From Salinilacustrithrix sp034522155 (GTDB lineage Bacteria > Actinomycetota > Acidimicrobiia > Acidimicrobiales > Salinilacustritrichaceae), in NCBI GenBank assembly GCA_034522155.1, contig JAXHLP010000013.1, positions 124,001 through 188,000 of the forward strand: a stretch of 64,000 bases of DNA, written 5' to 3'. The notes under the pieces were generated by a model. It made no database searches. It was not told the origin of the DNA and saw only the letters and a program-made list of their open reading frames with translations. A program made the translations under genes and the position numbers. Below, in pieces: positions 45,430 to 54,806 of the stretch; within the stretch, counting starts at the first letter, position 1, and every line of letters starts with the position of its first letter.

Positions 45430-46663
45430 ATGATGCCGACGGCGCCGAACCCAGATGAGATCTCCAAGCGGCGCGACGCCAGACAGCGGCGGGTCGCTTC
45501 CCGGATCAACACCGTAGCCGACGCCCGGCGGCTGGCCCGGAGTCGCGTGCCCCGCCCGGTCTTCGACTACATCGAAGGGGGCGCGGGCTCCGAGTCGACC
45601 GTGCTCGCGAACCAGCGGGAGGTCGACGCCTTCCAGTTCCGTCCCCGACTCGGCCAAACCGTCGGTGTGCCGGGCCCGGACCTCACCACGACGGTGCTCG
45701 GCACGCCCGTCGCGATGCCGCTGCTGGTGTCGCCGATCGGCTTCACCCGGATGATGGACCCCGACGGCGACGTTGCGGGGGCGCGGGCTGCGAGCACCGC
45801 GAAAACGGTGTTCACCCTCAGCTCGATGTCGGGGCACAGCATCGACGAAGTCGCCGTCGCCGCGGATCCGCCGGCGTGGTTCCAGCTCTACTTCCTCGGC
45901 GGTCGCCCAGGTGCCGAGCAGCTCGTCGAACGGGCGAACACCGCCGGCTATGGCGCGCTCGTTGTCACGCTCGACACCCAGGTCGCCGGCAACCGCGAAC
46001 GCGACCTGCGCTACGGCCTGTCCCCTCCACTCGAGCTCAACCGCCGCACCGCGATGAAGATGGGCCCCCACGCGCTGCTGCACCCACGATGGCTGGCTGA
46101 TCTCGCCCGGGATCGCTTCCGGCTCGAGCTGGTCGAACGCGACGGGCCTGGAACTCGATCACCAGCCGATGTCGGCGGTCGAGGCCCTGATGCATTGGAT
46201 GGCGTCGCCGCCGCGGTGGGAGGACTTCACCTGGCTGCGCGAGCACTTCAACGGGCCCGTGATCGCCAAGGGAATCCTGACCGGCGACGACGCTCGCCGA
46301 GCCGTTGACTGTGGCGCCGCTGCGATCGTCGTGTCGAATCATGGTGGTCGCCAGCTCGACGGCGTACCGGCGACCATGACCGCGCTGGTCGAGGTTCTCG
46401 GCGCCGTCGGCACTGACGTCGAGGTCTTCGTCGACGGCGGTTTCCGCCGTGGCGCCGACGTCGTGAAGGCCGTCGCCCTCGGTGCGCGAGCCGTGATGGT
46501 CGGCCGCCCCTGGGCCTACGGTCTCGCTGCCGCCGGACAACCCGGAGTCAGCCGGGTCCTGTCCATCCTGCGCGCCGACATCGACCGGACGATGCGACTT
46601 CTCGGTGTGTCCTCGATCGCAGATCTCAACCACGAGTTCCTGCACAGGCCAAACACCTCATGA
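45430..46663 (+). pseudogene. FMN-dependent alpha-hydroxy acid dehydrogenase with one frameshift
   Basis: LldD/lactate-oxidase-type flavoprotein. First part: VPRPVFDYIEGGAGSESTV, PLLVSPIGFTRMM, WFQLYFLGG, ALVVTLDTQVAGNRERDLR. At about 46130 the frame changes by one base (FRLELV | NATGLELDHQPMSAVEAL). The rest is complete: PVIAKGILTGDDARRAVD, IVVSNHGGRQLDG with the catalytic His, VFVDGGFRRGADVVKA, stop 46663. No residues seem lost, so a single indel or sequence error explains it. Confidence 0.85.
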
Positions 46664-46823
46664 CTCCCGGACAGGGGCCAGCACGAACGTGAGGGTGCCG
46701 AGAACTCATCCCGAGCCGGTGGGGGTTCGAACATTCGGCCAGGAGGACGAGGCTGGACCTCCGGGGGCGCGGTGAGGCGGGAGGCCGCGAGGATCCCGGT
46801 ATTGGGCTCGCGGGCTGGGTGGT

Positions 46824-47865
46824 TCAGGCTGCGTGGCGGTACTCGTTGATGAGCCCGCCGCAGGTCGTGTGACGTCGGATCGGTTCGCCGGGACCGATCG
46901 TCGCGACGTCGCCGAGGTCGTCGGGTGCAGCGCTGGTTCAGGCTGCGGTGGGGTCGATGTGCGTTGTAGCGCTCGAGGTACTCCTCAAGAAGGCGTCGCA
47001 GTTGGTGTTCGTTCCAGATGATCGTCCGGTCGAGGAGTTCGTGGCGCAGGGTACGAACCCATCGCTCAGCGAACGCGTTCGCTCGGGGTGACCTCGGCGG
47101 GATCCGGATCGCCGCGATCCCGGAGCCAGCGAGCACCGCGTCGAACGAGCGGGTGAACTGGCCTGCGCCGTGACGAACGAGGAACCGGAACCCGTGATCG
47201 TCGGGCAGTCGCATCAGCAGGTTGCGTGCGGCTTGGGTGGTCCACGGTCCGGTCGGGTTCGTGGTGATCCCTGCGAGGTGCACGCGAACGCGTGGCGACC
47301 TCGATGACGAACAAGACATGGAGCCTGCGCAGCAGTGCGGTGTCGACACAAGCGAAGTCGGTGGCGATGACCGCCTTCGCTTGGGAGCGGATGAACTCTG
47401 ACCACGATGGTCCGGTCCGATCGTGGCAGCGGGTCAATGCCAGCGGCAGCGCAGGACCTTCCACACGGTCGACGCGGTGACAGCGTGTCCGAGGCGGTGC
47501 AGCTCGCCGTGGACCCGCCGGTAGCCCCACGTCGGGTTGTCTTCGGCGAGACGGACGATCAGACGTCGCAGCTCGGGATCGACAGGCGGACGACCCGGTC
47601 GAGAGGCCGGCTGGGTCCACCGGCGGGCAACGAGACGTCGGTGCCAGGCTGCCACCGTTGCTGGGCGCACGATCAAAAGCGCCCGGCCGCGGCGGGCTCG
47701 GTCCATCACGGATGCGAGCAGTGCAAGGATCGTCCGATCGGTCTCGTTGAACTGCGCCCGGTTGATCTGACGTTGGAGCACCAGGACCTGATGGCGCAGA
47801 GCCAGAATCTCGGCATCTCGAGCGTCACCGCTGGCGAACAACCATCGCAACCGCATCGAGGACAA
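46824..47865 (-). pseudogene. Degenerate integrase-core (rve) transposase
   Basis: Starts near 47865 with ILALRHQVLVLQRQ and a helix-turn-helix region (VRPATVAAWHRRLV, DNPTWGYRRVHGEL). In other frames the DDE core continues: ATDFACVDTALLRRLHVLFVIE, VHLAGITTNPTGPWTTQ, PPRSPRANAFAERWVRTLRHEL (Glu), NAHRPHRSLNQ, ending GGLINEYRHAA at 46824. At least three frame changes. Terminal repeats could not be delimited. Its position beside other broken genes fits a decaying insertion. Confidence 0.85.
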
Positions 47866-47963
47866 GGCGAACGAGCACAGCGATCAGCGTCACGAACCGA
47901 GGCTACGCACCGCCGGCCACGGCTCGAATCGCCCAAGGCACGGGCCGATGAGTCTTCGGCACC

Positions 47964-48935
47964 TCACGCCGGGCCCTGGTCGAGCCGTCGACGGACGTGC
48001 GACGGTGGGAACCCGCGACTCCGACGAAACGCGGCCGAGAACGCATACGGCGTCGAGTAGCCGACCTGGGCGGCGACGGCCTTCACCGGCAGGTCGCCGT
48101 GCGTGAGCAGGTGCGCCGCGTGCTCCATCCGGATGCGCTCGACGATGGCCGCCGGCGTGCCCTCCTCGTGCCGTGCGACGAGCCGGTGCAACGTCGCGCG
48201 CGAGACGTTCATCCGAGCGGCCAACGCCTCGACCGACCAGTCCCGGCCGGGATCCTGGCGCACGTCGTCCCACAGCCGGCGCAGGCGGAGCGCCTCCTCG
48301 CTGCCGCTGGGCGGTCCCGCCAGCAGCCGCTCCAACTGCTGGCGCAGGGCGAGCGCCAACAGCGAGAAGGGCTCCGTCGGCACCCCTGGGCCCAGTCCCC
48401 GAGGCGCACCGCCCAGCTGCGCGGAGAAGCGGTCGAGGAACGCGCGCATCGGATCGCGCCCCCGCGACGCCCCCGACACCTCGGTGACCGCCGTCGGGAC
48501 CTCACCGAGCATCCCCAGCGTCGGCGCGGCGAAGCGGTAGCGGTCCTGGCCTTCGAGCACGAAGGGGCCGGTTCCGTGGAACGGGCGCCAGCGGTCGTCG
48601 TCGGCCAACCGGATCGTCACCAGCTCCCAGTCCTCCTCCGCCCACTGGTGCCGTGGCGTTCGCGCCGGGCAGACCGCGACGGATCCCGGCGTGAGCTCGT
48701 GCTCCCGATCCCCCACCCGCACCCACCCACACCCGGCCACGGTGGCCAGCACCAGGTGGGTGAACGGGTCGGGACCGGGCCAGACGAAGCCCGAGACGAG
48801 CGTGCTGAGAGCGACCTGGCCGACGCCCGCACCGGCGAGCGGCTCGGCGCGACGATCGGACAGGGGCACCACGTGGTCGCGACAGTCCGCAGGGATCGTG
48901 ACCGTGGCCTGCGGCACCCTCCTGGCTCGGGCCAT
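47964..48935 (-). CDS. AraC-family transcriptional regulator
   Basis: 323 residues from ATG 48935. The N-terminal cupin-like sensing domain has ELTPGSVAVCPARTPRHQW. The C-terminal double helix-turn-helix reads WSVEALAARMNVSRATLHRLV and VKAVAAQVGYSTPYAFSAAFRRSRGFPPS. It is divergent from the selenoprotein 2 operon with about 115 bp between starts and a direct repeat in the gap, so it is the likely regulator of that operon. Confidence 0.92.
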   Translation of the reverse strand: MARARRVPQATVTIPADCRDHVVPLSDRRAEPLAGAGVGQVALSTLVSGFVWPGPDPFTHLVLATVAGCGWVRVGDREHELTPGSVAVCPARTPRHQWAEEDWELVTIRLADDDRWRPFHGTGPFVLEGQDRYRFAAPTLGMLGEVPTAVTEVSGASRGRDPMRAFLDRFSAQLGGAPRGLGPGVPTEPFSLLALALRQQLERLLAGPPSGSEEALRLRRLWDDVRQDPGRDWSVEALAARMNVSRATLHRLVARHEEGTPAAIVERIRMEHAAHLLTHGDLPVKAVAAQVGYSTPYAFSAAFRRSRGFPPSHVRRRLDQGPA

Positions 48936-48999
48936 GCGTGCAGCGTAGGCAGCGCACGGCACGTTCGCCGCGGCGGGTGAGACGAACTCGCATGCGATT

Positions 49000-49014
49000 G
49001 ACGCATCGACGCAT
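49000..49014. promoter_or_regulatory. Direct repeat, candidate AraC operator
   Basis: GACGCAT occurs twice, separated by one base, next to ATGCG in the AraC/selenoprotein divergent region. Confidence 0.3.
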
Positions 49015-49049
49015 GGCGCCTCGGCGTGGCGTGCGCCACCATCGGGTTC

Positions 49050-50261
49050 ATGGTGCGATTGCAGGATCTGAGCGACGCCGAGCGCGAGCACATCATGGGC
49101 AAGGCGCTTCCGAGCTTCGCCGAGACGCCCTTCGTCCACGGACCGCCGCTGTCGGAGCGTCGCGTCGCGCTGATCACGACCGCGGGCCTGCACCGCGTCG
49201 ACGACGAGTCGTTCTCCTTCGTCGACCTCAGCCACCGAGTGATCCCGGGCGACGTGGACCTGTCGACGCTCACGATGACCCACTCGTCCGTGCATTTCGA
49301 CCGAACCGGGTTCCAGGAGGACGTCAACACGGTCTTCCCCCTGGACCGCCTGCGCGAGCTCGCCGACGACGGCGTGATCGGGTCGGTCGCCGACCACCAC
49401 TACTCGCTGATGGGGGCGGGTTGGCCGCCGGAGATGATCGAGCCGACGTGCGACGATCTCGCACGCACGCTCCACGCCGACGAGGTGACGGCCGTCTGCC
49501 TCGTGCCGGTCTGACCGAACTGCACCCGCGCGGTCGGCGCGGTCTCGCACTACCTCGAAGCACGTGGCATCGCCACAACCGGCATCTCGCTGGTCCGGGA
49601 GCAGACCGCCGCGATGCGACTCCCTCGGTTCCTGTGGGTCCCCTTCGAGCTCGGCCGCCCCTTCGGCGCACCCCACGAGCCGGCGTTCCAGCGCAGGGTG
49701 CTCCACGAGGCGCTCGCCCTGGTCGAGCGAACCGACGGCCCGGTTGTTCTCGCCGACTTCCCGGCCGACGCCCCCCGGAGCGAGGACGAGGCGCCGTGGG
49801 CGTGCCCGGTCTCGTTCGCGCCGGCGCCGAGCGACGCCGACGACCTGACCGCCGCGATCCGGCGCGAGATCGGGCAGCTGGCGCCGTGGGCCGAGCTCGC
49901 GCCGGCGCCGACACCCAACTCCGGCCTCCGCATCGACGAGATGGTCGAGCGCCTGACGTCCGTCGCCGATCGGGCGCCGGACGACCCGATCGACATCGAA
50001 GCCGTCCGTCTCGTCGCCGACGACGTCCGCTCGTGGTACCTCCACGCCGTCGCCAGACAGCCAGGCAGCGCCACGAGCAACGAGCGCAACCGGTGGTTCT
50101 GGCGGGAGACGGCCGTCGCCCACCTGCTCGGCGAGGTCGCCGCCGCCCTGATCGACCACCCCGACCCGACCGTCCGCACCTTCGCCGACCGTGCGATCGT
50201 GCCCCGAGACCACTGGGACTCCCTGGTCCCCGACCGACACGAGGATGACCAAGATGCCTGA
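49050..50261 (+). CDS. GrdB/PrdB-like selenoprotein 2 (UGA at 49512-49514 read as Sec155)
   Basis: 403 residues if the in-frame UGA is selenocysteine. Before it: MVRLQDLSDAEREHIMGKAL to VTAVCLVPV; after it: PNCTRAVGAVSHYLEARGI. The site LVPV-U-PNCTR is homologous to LTPV-U-PLCTR of selenoprotein 1, and both share the downstream FELGRPFGAP / FPLGRPLGKP. Cys158 completes UxxC. A SECIS hairpin begins 11 nt after the UGA. Neighbours are a TauD dioxygenase (overlapping) and a ThDP enzyme. ATG 49026 is an alternative start. Probably a thiol/selenol redox enzyme; substrate unknown. Confidence 0.85.
49526..49542 (+). promoter_or_regulatory. SECIS-like hairpin of selenoprotein 2
   Basis: CCGCGC-GGTCG-GCGCGG: perfect 6-bp stem and 5-nt GU-containing loop, exactly 11 nt after UGA. 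The geometry is the same as in the first gene although the stem bases differ completely, which indicates selection on structure. Confidence 0.82.
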
Positions 50262-51294
50262 CACCAAGATCGTACGCGAACCGCTGACCGGCCCTGCGGC
50301 CTGGCGGGGCGAGGACCTCACCCCCGAGGACTACCTCTACGAGCTCAGTGACGAGGAGGTGACGGCGATCATCTCGCTCCGCGACGACCTCACGGCACGC
50401 GGGGTCGGCCTCGGTCAGATCGACCCCGACTCGGCGCCGGTCCCCGGCATGGCATCGGCGATCGCCGAGTGGCTGGACCGACTCGAGGACGGCATCGGGT
50501 TCGTGGTCGTGCGCGGGCTCGACATCGATGACTGGACCGAGCGCCAGGCGGGGCTGGCCTACTACGCGCTCGGCCGCCAGATGGGGGTGCCCGTCAAGCA
50601 GAACGCCGCCGGCCACCTGCTCGGTCACGTGCGCGACACGGGCAAGGACATCTTCACGGATCCCTCGGCACGGGGCTACCAGGTGCGGATCGGCCTGCCG
50701 TTCCACACCGACACCTCGACCGACCTGCTGTCGCTGATGTGCCTTCAGACGGCGAAGGAGGGCGGGGAGAGCGCCCTCGCGCCCCTCCAGACCGTCTACA
50801 ACGAGGTTCTCGCTCGGCGGCCCGGCCTCATCGACACGTACTACGAGACCTTCGACTTCGACTGCCGGGACGAGGAGCACCCCGATGGCGGCCCCTACTA
50901 CACCCGGGTCCTGGCGTCAGTGGGCCCCGACGGCAAGTTCTCCCTGCGGCACAACTCGGGCTACGCCAAGTCGGCGCCTTTCCGGTTCGAGGACGTCGAG
51001 CCGCTCAGCGAGAACAAGGTCGAGCTGCTCGACCTCGTCGACCAGCTGACGCACGACCCAGCGATCCACGTGCGCTTCCGTCTCGAGCGAGGCGACATGA
51101 TCTTCATCAACAACTACGCCGTCGCGCACTCCCGCTCGGCCTTCGAGGACCACGACGATCCGGCGCGCAAGCGCCACCTGCTCCGGCTGTGGTTGGTCCT
51201 GCACCAGGGCCGCGACCTGGCACCCGACTTCGACAACCGAGCGGGCATCGAGACCACCGCCGACGTCGTCGAGGACGGGTTGGCCCCCGCATGA
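50254..51294 (+). CDS. TauD/TfdA-family Fe(II)/2-oxoglutarate dioxygenase
   Basis: 346 residues. The facial triad is visible: His151 and Asp153 in LPFHTDTSTDLLSL, His292 in NNYAVAHSRSAFEDH, and an Arg for 2-oxoglutarate in RKRHLLRLWLV. Such enzymes hydroxylate sulfonates, aryloxy acids or similar compounds and release the side group. ATG 50254 (GAGG 9 nt upstream) lies inside the end of the selenoprotein gene, and the stop overlaps the ThDP gene by ATGA, so the three proteins are made together. Confidence 0.93.
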   Translation: MPDTKIVREPLTGPAAWRGEDLTPEDYLYELSDEEVTAIISLRDDLTARGVGLGQIDPDSAPVPGMASAIAEWLDRLEDGIGFVVVRGLDIDDWTERQAGLAYYALGRQMGVPVKQNAAGHLLGHVRDTGKDIFTDPSARGYQVRIGLPFHTDTSTDLLSLMCLQTAKEGGESALAPLQTVYNEVLARRPGLIDTYYETFDFDCRDEEHPDGGPYYTRVLASVGPDGKFSLRHNSGYAKSAPFRFEDVEPLSENKVELLDLVDQLTHDPAIHVRFRLERGDMIFINNYAVAHSRSAFEDHDDPARKRHLLRLWLVLHQGRDLAPDFDNRAGIETTADVVEDGLAPA

Positions 51295-52841
51295 GGGGCG
51301 CCGACGCGCTGCTGCGCACCCTCGTCGGCAACGACGTCGACGTCTGCTTCGCCAACCCCGGGACGTCCGAGATGCACTTCGTCGCGGCGCTGGACGCCGT
51401 GCCGGAGATGCGTGGGGTCCTCGGTCTCTTCGAGGGCGTCGTCACCGGCGCGGCAGACGGCTACGGCCGCATGACGGGCCGCCCGGCGGCGACGTTGCTG
51501 CACCTCGGTCCCGGGCTCGGGAACGGTCTGGCGAACCTGCACAACGCGCGCCGAGCACGAACGCCGATCGTGAACGTCGTCGGCGACCACGCCCTCGACC
51601 ACAAGGTGCTCGACGCACCGCTCGAGAGCGACATCGATGCCGTCGCCGGCTCGGTGTCGCGATGGGTCCGCCGGAGCACGAGCGTCTCGTCCCTGCCGGG
51701 GGACGCCGTCGATGCCGTCGTGGCGAGCCGGACCGGCGGCGGCGGGTCGGCCACGCTGATCCTCCCTGCCGACGTCGCGTGGACCGATGGCGCTGAGCCG
51801 GCCGGGCCTGGCGCGGTCCCTGCGCCTTCGCCCGTCGACGACGACACCGTTCGGAGCACCGCCGACGTGCTCCGATCGGCGGGGGCTTCGGCGGCGGTCT
51901 TCGTCGGCGGCCCGGTCATGGATCCCGACGGCATGGCCGCGCTGCAGGCCATCCACGAGGCGACCGGGGCGAGAGTGCTGCACGAGACCTTCCCGTCCCG
52001 GATGACCAGGGGCGCCGGGCGCTTCGAGTCGGATCGCCTCATGTACCTCGCCGAGATGGCCGCCGACCAGCTCGCCGGGGTCGAACACCTCGTCCTCGTC
52101 GGCACGGTCGAGCCCGTCGCGTTCTTCGCCTATCCCGACAAGCCCGGGCGACTGGTCCCCGCCGGGTGCACCGTGCACGCCTTCGCCAGCCCGGGGGACG
52201 ACTGCGGGGGCGCGCTCGCCGAGCTCGCCGGGCGCGTCGCCGGACGCATCGAGCCGACCCCGGCGACGGTCGGCCCGCTCGACCGGCCGACCGGCGCCAT
52301 CGACGTCTTCACCGCTGCCGCGGCCGTCGCCGCCACGTTGCCCGAAGGCGCGATCGTGTCCGACGAGTCGGCCACCTGCGGTCTGTTCATGCAAGGCGCG
52401 ACGCTGCACGCGCCAGAGCACGACTGGCTGAGTCTCACCGGCGGGGCGATCGGCCAGGGCATGCCCGTCGCAACCGGTGCTGCCATCGCCTGTCGGGACC
52501 GGCCCGTGCTGAGCATTCAGGCCGACGGCAGCGCGATGTACACGATCCAGGCGCTGTGGACCCAGGCACGTGAGCAGCTCGACGTCACCACGGTGATCTG
52601 CAACAACGGCGCGTACGCGGTGTTGGCCATGGAGATGGATCGCGTCGGCGGCGAGTTCGGTGGACCGATCTCCCGCTCGATGTTCGATCTCACCCGCCCC
52701 GACATCGATTTCTGCCGACTGGCAGAGGGCCAGGGCGTCCCGGCGACGCGCGCGACCGACGCCGAGGCGCTGACCGACGCGCTCGAGCGCGCGCAACGAG
52801 AGCCGGGCCCCCACGTCATCGAAGCGATGTTCCGTCCGTGA
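51291..52841 (+). CDS. Thiamine-diphosphate-dependent enzyme (acetolactate synthase-like)
   Basis: 516 residues. Pyr domain with CFANPGTSEMHFVAAL and the catalytic Glu in GVLGLFEGVVTGAADGYGRM. The central domain covers about 185-330. The PP domain has SLTGGAIGQGMPVATGAAI and the ThDP/Mg site IQADGSAMYTIQALWTQA with CNNGAYAVL. This subgroup is annotated acetolactate synthase-like but acts in varied decarboxylations; sulfoacetaldehyde or phosphonopyruvate-type chemistry is possible. Last gene of the operon. Confidence 0.93.
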   Translation: MRGADALLRTLVGNDVDVCFANPGTSEMHFVAALDAVPEMRGVLGLFEGVVTGAADGYGRMTGRPAATLLHLGPGLGNGLANLHNARRARTPIVNVVGDHALDHKVLDAPLESDIDAVAGSVSRWVRRSTSVSSLPGDAVDAVVASRTGGGGSATLILPADVAWTDGAEPAGPGAVPAPSPVDDDTVRSTADVLRSAGASAAVFVGGPVMDPDGMAALQAIHEATGARVLHETFPSRMTRGAGRFESDRLMYLAEMAADQLAGVEHLVLVGTVEPVAFFAYPDKPGRLVPAGCTVHAFASPGDDCGGALAELAGRVAGRIEPTPATVGPLDRPTGAIDVFTAAAAVAATLPEGAIVSDESATCGLFMQGATLHAPEHDWLSLTGGAIGQGMPVATGAAIACRDRPVLSIQADGSAMYTIQALWTQAREQLDVTTVICNNGAYAVLAMEMDRVGGEFGGPISRSMFDLTRPDIDFCRLAEGQGVPATRATDAEALTDALERAQREPGPHVIEAMFRP

Positions 52842-52991
52842 CGACCACCGACCACCGACCGCACCACCCGACCCGACGTACGGCGGCGAGCTCGTCGTGG
52901 GCCTCGACGGCGACCTCGACACCCGGAATCGCCTGGCGATGTGATGAAGTACGACCGAATCAGGCCGTGGACGAGGTAGATCGAAGCTCCT

Positions 52992-53918
52992 TCAGCGGCT
53001 GTGCGTGGCGGCACAGCGGAACCCGACGTTGCCCGCCGTCGAGTTGGGCGGCGACCCCATGCGACCCGCCGGGCGATACCGGTTGCAGTACGACGCGTGA
53101 CACAGGTACGAGCCGCCCTTGAGCGCTCGGCGACCGGTGCGCGCCGCGCCGGGAAAGCGGAGCCCGAAGTCATCGACGGTCCACTCCCACACGTTGCCGA
53201 CCATGTTCCACAGGCCCCACGTGTTCGGCTCGAAGGCCCGCACCGGCGCCGTGCCGACGTGGCCGTCGGCACCGGTGTTCTCGGTCGGGAACTCGCCCTG
53301 CCACACGTTCATGGCGTGCCGACCGCCCGGCTCGCGCTCGTCGCCCCACGGCCAGATCGTCTCGGTGCCGGCCCGTGCCGCTCGCTCCCACTCGGCTTCG
53401 GTCGGGAGGCGCACGCCGCGCCAGTCGGCGTAGGCCGACGCGTCGAGCAGGGAGACGTGCACCACGGGGTGGTCGAGGCGATTGTCGATGGACGATCCGG
53501 GGCCCTCGGGGGCACGCCACGAGGCGCCCTCGACCTCGCGCCACCACTCGGCGCCGACCATCGCTCGGGTCGGTGGGAAGTCATCCGGCAGCAGGCCACC
53601 GAACACGAACGAGCTTCCGAGCTCCTCGGCGATCGTCACGTGCCCGGTGGCTGCGACGAAGGCGGCGAACTCGGCGTTGGTCACCGCGGTGGCCTGAAGC
53701 AGGAACGGCTCGACGTCGACCTCGACCGGCTGCTCACCGTCTCCCTCGTTGGCCAGCTCGGAGCGCTCGCCCATGACGAACGCCCCGCCGGGCAGCGACA
53801 CGAGAGCCGGAGGCGCCGGCACGTCGGCTGCGTCCGCCGTTCGCGTCGTGTCCCTCGAACGTACGCCTCGGTCGGGGTCGTCGCTCGACGGCCCTCGGTC
53901 GGGTACGCAACAGCTCAC
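52992..53918 (-). CDS. Formylglycine-generating enzyme (sulfatase maturase, SUMF1 fold)
   Basis: 308 residues. FGE-sulfatase domain: LVSLPGGAFVMGERSE, VTNAEFAAFVAATGHVT, VRLPTEAEWERAARAG, NVWEWTVDDF and the active-site GGSYLCHASYCNRYRPAGR with Cys273 and Cys278, spaced as in the human enzyme. It oxidises the sulfatase Cys to formylglycine using copper and O2. The likely client is the sulfatase at 36901. GTG 53918 overlaps the TetR stop. Confidence 0.94.
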   Translation of the reverse strand: MSCCVPDRGPSSDDPDRGVRSRDTTRTADAADVPAPPALVSLPGGAFVMGERSELANEGDGEQPVEVDVEPFLLQATAVTNAEFAAFVAATGHVTIAEELGSSFVFGGLLPDDFPPTRAMVGAEWWREVEGASWRAPEGPGSSIDNRLDHPVVHVSLLDASAYADWRGVRLPTEAEWERAARAGTETIWPWGDEREPGGRHAMNVWQGEFPTENTGADGHVGTAPVRAFEPNTWGLWNMVGNVWEWTVDDFGLRFPGAARTGRRALKGGSYLCHASYCNRYRPAGRMGSPPNSTAGNVGFRCAATHSR

Positions 53919-54550
53919 GGGGTCAGCACCACCCGGATCGCCTCGGCGACGACCTCGACCGACTCCTGCACCGTCAAGCGACGAGCCCGACGGAGCAGGT
54001 CGATGGCCTCGAGCTGGCTCATGATGTCCCCGGTGGTCCGATGGGCCATCCGGATGTCGGCGTCCAGCCTGTCGAGCTCGGACGCGAACTGGAGATCGAA
54101 CTGGCTCGTCAGCGTGCGACGTGTGCGTTCGAGGTCCTCGCGGATGCGGACGCTGCGAGGCGCGTGGAGGCGACCGGCGCGATAGCCGTGGCCGATGTGC
54201 TCGTAGAGCCGGACGCGCATGGTGGCGAACTCGAGGGCGCGGTCCTCGAAGGAGCCCTCGCCGATCTGCGACAGGTGGGCGGCTGATTGACCTCTCCGCC
54301 AGAGCTCGTCGATCGCTGCCTGCGTCAGCGACTCGGGGTCGGGGAAGTAGCGGTACACCGAGCGCAGAGACAGGCCCGACCGATCGGCAGCCCGTTCGAT
54401 GGTGGGGGTCAGCGCCTCCTCCTCGAACATCTCGAGGACGGCGTCGATCACCGAGGCGATGTTGCGTTCGCGTCGCAGGCGACGGCCGTCGACCGGCTCG
54501 TCGTCGGCAGCGGGCTGGTCGCCTTCGGTGACCTCGTCGGTGTCAGCCAT
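53915..54550 (-). CDS. TetR/AcrR-family regulator
   Basis: 211 residues. Acidic N-terminal extension, then helix-turn-helix ERNIASVIDAVLEMFEEE and TIERAADRSGLSLRSVYRYF. The ligand domain is complete. It overlaps both the truncated GST upstream and the FGE gene downstream, so all belong to one transcript. The regulator may sense a compound handled by these enzymes. Confidence 0.9.
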   Translation of the reverse strand: MADTDEVTEGDQPAADDEPVDGRRLRRERNIASVIDAVLEMFEEEALTPTIERAADRSGLSLRSVYRYFPDPESLTQAAIDELWRRGQSAAHLSQIGEGSFEDRALEFATMRVRLYEHIGHGYRAGRLHAPRSVRIREDLERTRRTLTSQFDLQFASELDRLDADIRMAHRTTGDIMSQLEAIDLLRRARRLTVQESVEVVAEAIRVVLTP

Positions 54551-54806
54551 CGATGATCGGCCCCCAGACTTCGAGATGGTCCTTGCGTTCCACGCGACGG
54601 AGTGTACGGAGGCCCAAGATCGGCTCGAGACCGTCCGGCGTCTCGAGGCACGGGATGATCCGCCGGCCGACCGTCGGCACGATGTGGTTGAGATAGCGGT
54701 CGCTCCCCGGGGAGACCCCGACGAAGTCGATACCTTGCTTGCGCAGGTAGGCGCGTGCCTTGCCGGTGTAGAGCGACACCGGAGCGCCGTAGAGCGTGTA
54801 GGTCAT
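54543..54806 (-). pseudogene. Glutathione-S-transferase-like protein, shortened
   Basis: 87 codons. The thioredoxin-fold GST N-domain starts normally (MTYTLYGAPVSLYTGKARAY, VPTVGRRIIPCLETPDG). It then passes directly into a segment that looks like a family C-terminus (HLEVWGPIIDG). The ~170 residues between are missing, probably by an in-frame deletion. The stop overlaps the TetR start, so the operon structure is preserved. It could still be translated as a mini-protein. Confidence 0.6.

Noticed and set aside
46824..47865. Functional insertion sequence
   Set aside because: At least three frame changes in the transposase and no terminal inverted repeats could be delimited.
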